Positions 31,055 to 35,896 of a DNA stretch of 35,896 bases are shown here, one piece after another. Under the pieces are notes generated by a model. It was not told the DNA's origin, did not search any database, and saw only the letters and a program-made list of their open reading frames with translations. The stretch is from the NCBI GenBank assembly GCA_000431535.1, contig HF991790.1, positions 1-35,896 on the forward strand, in the 5' to 3' direction. The position numbers and the translations under genes are program-made. The number at the start of each line of letters is the position of its first letter. The first letter of the stretch is position 1. The DNA is from Clostridium sp. CAG:678. GTDB taxonomy: Bacteria; Bacillota; Clostridia; Oscillospirales; Acutalibacteraceae.

Positions 31055-32409
31055 GGCTTAACACCCTCCTGTGATTGAATCAAGGCCTTAAACTTCTTTC
31101 TTTTTCTTAAGTATATCACAATTAGGGGTATGTCTGCAAGTACCCATGCGCAGGGGCCTGCAAAACAGACTGCCGCAAAGCCGAAAACAGGCGTAAACAG
31201 GTATGCCACAAGGATCCTGCCCACCAACTCGCCTGCTCCTGCGATTGCATTTGCATACGTGCAGCCGAGCCCTTGCAGTGTATTCCTGAATACGAACAGC
31301 ACGGAAACAAACATATAGCAGCCGCCGATGGTATACAGATACTGGTCGGCATAGGAAAGCAGCTGCGCGTCCGGCTCATCCACAAACCACTGCACAACGT
31401 GCGGGCCGGCAAAGATCAGAACGGCGCTGCACGCCACGGAAACCAGGAGATCCAGAATAAATATATTCTTAACGGAGCGCAATATGCGTTCATACTGCTT
31501 TGCGCCGTAATTCTGTGAAACAAAGGTGGAGTTGCTGACGCCAAGCCCGCTCATCGGAATATTCATAACCTGTTCTACTCTGCCGGCGGCAGTAATCGCC
31601 GCAATGGCAGACGATCCAAAAGCGTTGATCGCAGTTTGGAGCACCATGGAGCCGATGGAAGTTATGGTAAACTGAAGAGAGACCGGAATGCCGAGTTTTA
31701 ACTGCTCCCAGCAATGTCTGCCGCTGAGTTTTAAATCGGAAAGTTTGACATCCAAGCCTTTTTCTTTTTTCAACACATAGATTCCTGCAAATACCGCGGC
31801 AACAAAATAGGAAAAGACCGTAGCGATTGCCGCGCCCTCTACACCCATACCGAAATTGCGGACAAGCAGAATATCCAGCGCCAAATTCACGATCACGCTG
31901 ACTACAAGGAAATAAAGCGGTCTTTTACTATCCCCGAGCGCTCTGGCGATACCCGTGAAGTTATTAAAAAGCATCTGAATAGGCACGCCGAAATAGAGGA
32001 TATTTATGTATGCCGCAGAAAGTTCAATAATATCCTCCGGCGTGTTGATCAGGCGCAGGATCGGGTCGGAAATAAAGTGCGCCACCACAGCGATCACAAC
32101 GCCAATCAGGAAAGAAAGCGCAATGCTGTTGCCGGCATATTTATTCATTGCCTTATAATCCTGCGCACCGAATTTTTGCGCCACGGGAATGGTGAATCCG
32201 CTTGTAAGGCCAAGGGCGGTGCCGATAATGAAACTGTTGATTGAACTGATATTGCCGACCGCCGCAAGCGCCTCGGTTCCCACATATCTGCCAACAATGA
32301 TATTATCCACAAAGTTATAGGAATACTGCAAAAGGGAACTTGCCATAATGGGCAGGGCAAACAGAATAACTGCCCGGATAGGATTGCCTTTCAGAAGGTC
32401 GTTTTTCAC
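31036..32409 (-). CDS. MATE family multidrug efflux transporter
   Basis: 457 residues with 12 predicted helices. It begins MKNDLLKGNPIRAVILFALP, the standard N-terminus of clostridial DinF/NorM-like MATE proteins, then FVDNIIVGRYVGTEALAAVG. A second MatE repeat begins near 240 (LKLGIPVSLQFTITSIGSMV). Exports cationic drugs against Na+ or H+. The start is GTG 32409: GGAGG (32423-32419) is 8 nt away, while a GTG at 32418 overlaps the SD. It overlaps the YhhN gene downstream by 19 bp. Confidence 0.92.
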   Translation of the reverse strand: MKNDLLKGNPIRAVILFALPIMASSLLQYSYNFVDNIIVGRYVGTEALAAVGNISSINSFIIGTALGLTSGFTIPVAQKFGAQDYKAMNKYAGNSIALSFLIGVVIAVVAHFISDPILRLINTPEDIIELSAAYINILYFGVPIQMLFNNFTGIARALGDSKRPLYFLVVSVIVNLALDILLVRNFGMGVEGAAIATVFSYFVAAVFAGIYVLKKEKGLDVKLSDLKLSGRHCWEQLKLGIPVSLQFTITSIGSMVLQTAINAFGSSAIAAITAAGRVEQVMNIPMSGLGVSNSTFVSQNYGAKQYERILRSVKNIFILDLLVSVACSAVLIFAGPHVVQWFVDEPDAQLLSYADQYLYTIGGCYMFVSVLFVFRNTLQGLGCTYANAIAGAGELVGRILVAYLFTPVFGFAAVCFAGPCAWVLADIPLIVIYLRKRKKFKALIQSQEGVKPCRTTM

Positions 32410-32467
32410 ATTCAGCACCTCCGTTTTTTAACAGTATACAACCGCCTGAAAAAATGTCAATACATAT

Positions 32468-32496
32468 TTGAAGAATACGGTAAAATATGTTAAAAT
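32468..32496 (+). promoter_or_regulatory. Promoter of the P-loop kinase-like gene
   Basis: TTGAAG (32468-32473), 17 bp, TAAAAT (32491-32496), upstream of GGTGGTGAG and ATG 32515. Confidence 0.6.
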
Positions 32497-32514
32497 TAAT
32501 TGGTGGTGAGCATT

Positions 32515-33033
32515 ATGATCATACTGATTGCAGGCGCGACGCACACGGGAAAAACTTTGCTTGCGCAGAAACTGCTTGAAACATATCAATACCCGTATCT
32601 CTCGCTCGACCATCTGAAGATGGGACTGATCCGCAGCGGCAACACAGCACTTACACCGCAGGAGGATGAAAAACTGACTCCTTATCTCTGGAACATTACC
32701 GGGGAAATCATAAAAACGGCAATAGAAAATGAGCAGAATCTGATTATAGAAGGCTGCTACATACCGTTTGACTGGCAGAAAAGTTTTACCGAAGATTATT
32801 TAAAAAACATAAAATATATCTGCCTGATCATGACAAAAGAATATATAGAAAAAAATTTCGATTTGATTAGATCCAAGGCAAACACTATTGAACAAAGGCT
32901 TGACGACGCGGACTTAAACAAAGATGAACTGATAAAAGAAAACGCATACAACCTTGAAATGGCAAAAAAATACGCTCTGCCCTATCTGCTGATTGATAAA
33001 GAATACAATATAGACACGGATAATCTGCTATGA
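32515..33033 (+). CDS. P-loop NTPase, adenylate/2-phosphoglycerate kinase-like
   Basis: 172 residues. Walker A is IAGATHTGKTLLAQKL (about residues 5-20). YLSLDHLKMGLIRSG supplies the acceptor-side aspartate typical of small nucleotide-kinase folds, and NLIIEGCYIPFDW resembles the Walker B-like strand of shikimate/adenylate kinase relatives. Substrate unknown; zeta-toxin-like or 2-phosphoglycerate kinase-like proteins share this layout. Its TGA overlaps the ATG of a truncated GNAT gene. Confidence 0.75.
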   Translation: MIILIAGATHTGKTLLAQKLLETYQYPYLSLDHLKMGLIRSGNTALTPQEDEKLTPYLWNITGEIIKTAIENEQNLIIEGCYIPFDWQKSFTEDYLKNIKYICLIMTKEYIEKNFDLIRSKANTIEQRLDDADLNKDELIKENAYNLEMAKKYALPYLLIDKEYNIDTDNLL

Positions 33034-33173
33034 AAATCAAATTGAGAAAATTTAACGCCGAGGACGCTTATCTGCTTAAAAAATATCAATTCCATCAAAT
33101 GGATATGAATGAAATTAAGGATATAATCGCACCTCTGACGGATGTCGTTTCATATTGCACCAAGGCGCGATAA
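33030..33173 (+). pseudogene. Truncated GNAT acetyltransferase, N-terminal fragment
   Basis: 47 codons, ATG overlapping the previous stop (ATGA). The N-terminal MKIKLRKFNAEDAYLLKKYQ and the following DMNEIKDII are the usual opening of a clostridial GNAT (first strand and first helix). After about 33 residues similarity to that pattern stops, and TAA follows at residue 48. The acetyl-CoA-binding part is absent from the following sequence, so this looks like a 3'-deleted gene. A genuine small protein cannot be excluded. Confidence 0.6.
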
Positions 33174-33257
33174 ATGATTTTTATAAATTATATTTAAAAT
33201 GTATGGAACGATAAATTTTGATCATTTTATTAGTTTACATTTAAGAGTATCTAAAGG

Positions 33258-33283
33258 AAAAAGGCGGAGCGTTCCGCCTTTTT
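33258..33283. terminator. Bidirectional terminator
   Basis: AAAAAGGCGGA (33258-33268) pairs with TCCGCCTTTTT (33273-33283), 4-nt loop. Lies between the plus-strand kinase/GNAT unit and the minus-strand FlaR-like gene. Confidence 0.92.
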
Positions 33284-33292
33284 CTTTGCTGA

Positions 33293-33796
33293 CTAAAGTT
33301 CGTTTAGAAAAGCGTTTAATTCTTTTCTGGATCTGAATACATAGGTTTTATCTGGATATTTTGCCTGTATTTCCCGGAACTTTTCTTTTCGCGCTTTTGA
33401 ATACTGCTTAAAAATAAGCCAAAGGAAAAATTCAAGGTCTAATTTTTCATTACAGCCCTGCGTAATGCTTTCCCTTGACCTGCCCTTATATTCCCGGTTG
33501 CGGCGAAACGCCTGCCGTATGCAGACAAATCGGTTATAGCGGAGAATGATGATGATATGTGCCTGACTGAGGCGTTCCGGCAGATAAAACGCACTGTAAT
33601 TCCCGTCTATGACCCAGTTTTCATTTTGCATAAAATCCGCAACGATCTTTCTGCACTCTTCCCGATCACGCAACTGCCAGTTTTCTTTAAAATTGACCGC
33701 ATCCAAATAAAGAAGCGGAATGCCGTAGTACGCGGCAAGCTGTTTTGCCAGAGTGGATTTTCCGCTGCCGCTGTAACCCATAACTGCGATCTTCAT
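33293..33796 (-). CDS. FlaR-like P-loop kinase (topology modulation protein family)
   Basis: 167 residues. Walker A is MGYSGSGKSTLAKQLA (residues 6-21), followed by YGIPLLYLDAVNFKENW, the hallmark of proteins annotated as DNA topology modulation protein FlaR, relatives of adenylate kinase. WVIDGNYSAFYLPERLSQAHIIIIL supplies the Walker B-like strand, and RRNREYKGRSRESITQGC a lid-like arginine cluster. The topology function rests on old genetic work; a nucleotide kinase is likelier. AAAGGA lies upstream of ATG 33796. Confidence 0.8.
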   Translation of the reverse strand: MKIAVMGYSGSGKSTLAKQLAAYYGIPLLYLDAVNFKENWQLRDREECRKIVADFMQNENWVIDGNYSAFYLPERLSQAHIIIILRYNRFVCIRQAFRRNREYKGRSRESITQGCNEKLDLEFFLWLIFKQYSKARKEKFREIQAKYPDKTYVFRSRKELNAFLNEL

Positions 33797-33880
33797 AATA
33801 AAATCCTTTCTGACTGAGACACAAATAAAATATATATCAAAGTTCTCTAAAAGTCAACTGTATAAAAATCAGTAGTTACA

Positions 33881-34353
33881 TTACCTTTTTAGTCTATATT
33901 CAATCAGGGTCATACGGCTGTTTATTCTGATCTCCTCACCGACTTTTACAAATCCCGTGGACTCATAAAAATGGCAGTTTCGCTCATCCTGCTTAATTGT
34001 GAAAAGGCGAATATCAGAAAAATCGCCGCATTTATTTAATATTTCTTTTAAAGCCGCCTTTCCCACCCTGAATTCTGATATTTTTTCAACACGGCAAGAT
34101 CAGTTATTTGCAGATAAGTATCACTTATCTTTGTTATTATAATTCCTACTCTTCTTTCGTTATGAACTATCCAATAGCAAGTAACATTTTTCTTAAGGAA
34201 ATTCCTTTTAAAATGCGAATAAGTTTCTAAAACAGGGCTTATATTATCAAGATAAATAAGAAAAGTTTTAAAAAAGCATTTTTTCATCATAATGAACGCC
34301 TGAAATATCTCATTACTGTTGATTTCATTTATAATCACGTTCAAACATATCAT
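33881..34353 (-). pseudogene. GNAT acetyltransferase split by a frameshift
   Basis: The first part (34353 to about 34064) encodes residues 1-97 of a GNAT ending ITDLAVLKKYQNSG, then runs into WERRL and a stop. The second part, one frame over, begins at about 34066 with VGKAALKEILNK and continues DIRLFTIKQDERNCHFYESTGFVKVGEE to a stop at 33881. Joining them with one added base in the GGGTGGG run restores QNSGVGKAALKEIL, the canonical acetyl-CoA pyrophosphate loop. So one base was lost, or misread during sequencing. The gene overlaps the methyltransferase stop (ATGA) and shares its attenuated transcript. Confidence 0.8.
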
Positions 34354-35123
34354 TCCTTTCTGAAAATATCAAGCATATGCATGGAAAGCCCGGTACAGTC
34401 ATCGCGCTCACATATAGAATTAAGAAATTTCATATACTCAGCAAACTCTCTTTTATTCAGCCGGTTAAGTTTATTATCATAAAGATACGAAAGCATATCC
34501 ACCCCAACAAAATGAAGACGTGAAACAGGATACGCTTTCATAAGAGCATCAATTTCTTGCTTTCTGTAAAGGCAGAAGATTTCATTCATGGTGGAAACAG
34601 CATGATAGTTTTCATCGATCATGCCTTTATCCACATATTCCAAAATACGTTTTTTATAAAACATTTTGTACATGGTTGTATCATTATTACAATATGAGGC
34701 AAAGAGCACACCGCCTTTTTTAGAAATACGTATTGCCTCGCTCAACGCACGGTGCTTATCCTCTAAAGTGAACAGATGATACATCGGGCCGAGAAGTAAA
34801 ACCAGATCGTATGCAGCACTTTCCAGAAAAGAGAGATCAACAGCATTACCTTTGTATATTTTAATATTATGATGCGTTTTGCTCTTGCTTTTTAATATGT
34901 TGAGATTATGATCCACAAGTTCAACAGCCGTAACATCATATCCTTTTTCAGCGAGCGCAATAGAATACCTGCCTGTTCCCGAACCAATCTCTGCTATTTT
35001 AGCGCCGGGAAAAAGATATTTTTCAATATATTTCATTGTGACCAAATATTCCGGCAGATGATTTTTGTGAGTCAGCCGCTTCTCTTCATTATAGTTTGAA
35101 TAATACTTTTCTATTGCATTCAT
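34350..35123 (-). CDS. Class I SAM-dependent methyltransferase under attenuation control
   Basis: 257 residues. The SAM-binding motif I is AKIAEIGSGTGRYSIALAEKG (about residues 40-60), followed by acidic VTAVELVDHNL, motif II YKGNAVDLSFL and motif III YDLVLLLGPMYHLF, then RISKKGGVLFASY. The C-terminal third (about 165-257) is specific and unassigned. ATG 35123 has GGGGTG 6 nt upstream; a longer in-frame reading to 35243 runs back through the terminator hairpin and is rejected. The gene follows a leader peptide and an intrinsic terminator with an antiterminator, a control mode used by resistance genes such as ermK. A role in modifying ribosomes or an antibiotic is inferred from that. Small-molecule methylation is the alternative. 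Confidence 0.85.
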   Translation of the reverse strand: MNAIEKYYSNYNEEKRLTHKNHLPEYLVTMKYIEKYLFPGAKIAEIGSGTGRYSIALAEKGYDVTAVELVDHNLNILKSKSKTHHNIKIYKGNAVDLSFLESAAYDLVLLLGPMYHLFTLEDKHRALSEAIRISKKGGVLFASYCNNDTTMYKMFYKKRILEYVDKGMIDENYHAVSTMNEIFCLYRKQEIDALMKAYPVSRLHFVGVDMLSYLYDNKLNRLNKREFAEYMKFLNSICERDDCTGLSMHMLDIFRKE

Positions 35124-35137
35124 GATATCACCCCGTA

Positions 35138-35175
35138 AAAGAAAAATACCGGCGAACGAAAAATCGTTCACCGGT
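35138..35175 (-). terminator. Attenuator terminator in the methyltransferase leader
   Basis: On the minus strand ACCGGTGAACGA (35175-35164) pairs with TCGTTCGCCGGT (35159-35148) apart from one mismatched pair, followed by ATTTTTCTTTT, just before the SD. The left arm CCGGTGAACG (35174-35165) can instead pair over 10 bp (one G-U) with upstream CGTTCATCGG, an antiterminator. Confidence 0.85.
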
Positions 35176-35190
35176 GCAGATCTGGTAAAA

Positions 35191-35292
35191 TTATAACTTA
35201 GCCGATAAGATCCGATGAACGCACGACGAATAAGCCCATGCACACGGCACAGACTGCTGAGCGATATTGGATCTTACACAAAATGCAAACAT
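35191..35292 (-). CDS. 33-codon leader peptide of the methyltransferase attenuator
   Basis: ATG 35292 has GAGG (35304-35301) exactly 8 nt upstream and a promoter just before. It encodes MFAFCVRSNIAQQSV and 18 more residues, ending at TAA 35193-35191, 16 nt before the terminator stem. Codons 6-8 overlap TAAGATCC (region 1), which pairs with GGATCTTA (region 2, in late codons). Region 2 also contains CGTTCATCGG, the antiterminator arm. A ribosome stalled on the first codons would free region 2 to block the terminator. The peptide itself is not recognised. Confidence 0.75.
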   Translation of the reverse strand: MFAFCVRSNIAQQSVPCAWAYSSCVHRILSAKL

Positions 35293-35312
35293 AATCATTA
35301 CCTCTTTTTATC

Positions 35313-35341
35313 AAAGTAACACAGGAAATATAAAAAGTCAA
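35313..35341 (-). promoter_or_regulatory. Promoter of the attenuated methyltransferase-GNAT operon
   Basis: On the minus strand TTGACT (35341-35336), 17 bp, TACTTT (35318-35313). The predicted start near 35306 leaves a short untranslated leader before the leader-peptide SD. Confidence 0.72.
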
Positions 35342-35343
35342 GG

Positions 35344-35365
35344 AAAAGCCGGCAAATGCCGGCTT
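35344..35365. terminator. Terminator of the P-loop gene
   Basis: AAGCCGGC (35346-35353) pairs with GCCGGCTT (35358-35365) around AAAT. On the minus strand it is followed by TTTT, so it ends the transcript from the gene at 35393. Confidence 0.85.
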
Positions 35366-35392
35366 ACATTGAAAACATATTTTGATGAAATA

Positions 35393-35800
35393 TCATTCGC
35401 TTACGCTTTGATACGCAAGCTGCGGCGTTTCAACATCAGAGATAGAAAAATGAAAGTGGACGCCGGTAGACTTTGAGGCTCTTGCAATGATCTCAAGGAA
35501 TTCATCGATCTCTGCTTTGCTGCCTGCAAAAAGATCGAGCGCAGAATCCACAAAAATATCCGTCAGATCATAGTCGCTGGCACAAAGTCCCATCAAAAAT
35601 CCGCTTAAAGAAGAAATACAGTCTATCTCATAATCCTTTGCATTGATCAAACGAATTGAGCGTGGCAATTCACTTGTCAACTTATCCGTGCAATCCACAT
35701 AAACCACGTTGCCTCCGCTTGTTTCAGCGGTGGCAACAGCAGTTTCCGCCATTATGCGTGTTTTACCTATTCCTTTAATACCTGTTATGTATTCAACCAT
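35393..35800 (-). CDS. Conserved clostridial P-loop protein of unknown function
   Basis: 135 residues. Walker A is ITGIKGIGKTRIM (about residues 5-17), then VVYVDCTDKLTSELP and SIRLINAKDYEIDCISSLSGFLMGL. A strand with DLTDIFVDSALDLF may serve as Walker B, and HFHFSISD comes near the end. Similar short clostridial proteins are often annotated as PilT-like ATPases, without evidence for motility. Length and lack of helicase or lid motifs suggest a minimal nucleotide-binding protein. ATG 35800 follows GGGGTG at 6 nt. It is transcribed toward, but terminated before, the methyltransferase operon. Confidence 0.75.
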   Translation of the reverse strand: MVEYITGIKGIGKTRIMAETAVATAETSGGNVVYVDCTDKLTSELPRSIRLINAKDYEIDCISSLSGFLMGLCASDYDLTDIFVDSALDLFAGSKAEIDEFLEIIARASKSTGVHFHFSISDVETPQLAYQSVSE

Positions 35801-35822
35801 AAACAGCACCCCTTAAAAATTA

Positions 35823-35844
35823 TATATCGGTCACTTCCGATATA
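35823..35844. repeat. 8-bp inverted repeat upstream of the P-loop gene
   Basis: TATATCGG (35823-35830) and CCGATATA (35837-35844) are exact complements with a 6-nt centre, about 20 bp upstream of the P-loop gene. Possible operator or 5' stabilising hairpin. Confidence 0.5.
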
Positions 35845-35896
35845 TTCATCATAACGGATTTTTGTGGATAGGTAGATAACAAATTGTAAAACTTAG

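Noticed and set aside
35198-35239. A 13-codon open frame (ATG at 35239) as the leader peptide
   Set aside because: No SD precedes it, and the longer frame starting at 35292 has an ideal SD and covers pairing region 1.
35124-35243. N-terminal extension of the methyltransferase to 35243
   Set aside because: It would translate through the attenuator terminator hairpin and lacks an SD; ATG 35123 has a good SD and begins the conserved part.
1-35896. CRISPR arrays, insertion sequences, rRNA genes
   Set aside because: No regularly spaced repeats, transposase genes or rRNA sequence were seen on reading both strands.

Overview
The window looks like chromosomal DNA of a spore-forming, low-to-moderate GC Firmicute of the class Clostridia. 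It carries sigG and spoIIID, Gram-positive Shine-Dalgarno (SD) sites and TTGACA/TATAAT promoters. A secreted-type glycan outlook (GH29 fucosidase, GH2 beta-galactosidase) fits a gut or animal-associated lifestyle; that last point is inference. No species can be named from the sequence.

Region 1 (1 to about 4670) is AT-rich mobile DNA. It holds the 3' end of a probable relaxase gene overlapped in another frame by a membrane-anchored coiled-coil gene, then a structured leader, an excisionase-like HTH gene and a tyrosine recombinase. Beyond the integrase, on the minus strand, lie an unrecognised 268-residue protein with a HEPN-type RNxxxH motif and a GNAT acetyltransferase. The most unusual object is at 3263..3359: a nearly perfect tRNA cloverleaf with encoded CCA whose anticodon arm is interrupted by 23 extra nucleotides. 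It lies 14 nt upstream of the HEPN-like gene on the same strand, so the two probably form one transcription unit. The element seems to abut a host tRNA-Trp/tRNA-Met pair (4675..4832), a plausible integration target.

Region 2 (4850 to 25160) is ordinary chromosome. In order: aldo/keto reductase and fucosidase; sigG with a sigma-F/G-type promoter; the uvrB-uvrA operon; a Nudix hydrolase; an RluA pseudouridine synthase (apparently leaderless) coupled to a membrane PH-like protein; a CmpB-type membrane protein; a tightly packed lacZ-acpS-nnrED-lipoprotein operon; spoIIID-proC; and a BMP/PnrA-type lipoprotein with three InlB-like repeats inserted inside its ligand-binding fold.

Region 3 (25160 to 28350) has back-to-back promoters separating that lipoprotein gene from a three-gene operon: purine nucleoside phosphorylase, methylthioribose-1-phosphate isomerase and methylthioadenosine/SAH deaminase. 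Together these can take methylthioadenosine through methylthioinosine to methylthioribulose-1-phosphate, so the locus reads as nucleoside capture and salvage.

Region 4 (28380 to 35896) contains a YtrA-type GntR regulator with a 25-bp palindromic operator and its ABC exporter, a MATE exporter overlapping a YhhN protein, two small P-loop kinase-like proteins, two broken GNAT genes, and a class I methyltransferase. A complete ribosome-mediated attenuator precedes the methyltransferase: leader peptide, mutually exclusive hairpins and an intrinsic terminator. That architecture is typical of antibiotic-inducible resistance genes. The window closes with a small P-loop protein of unknown function.
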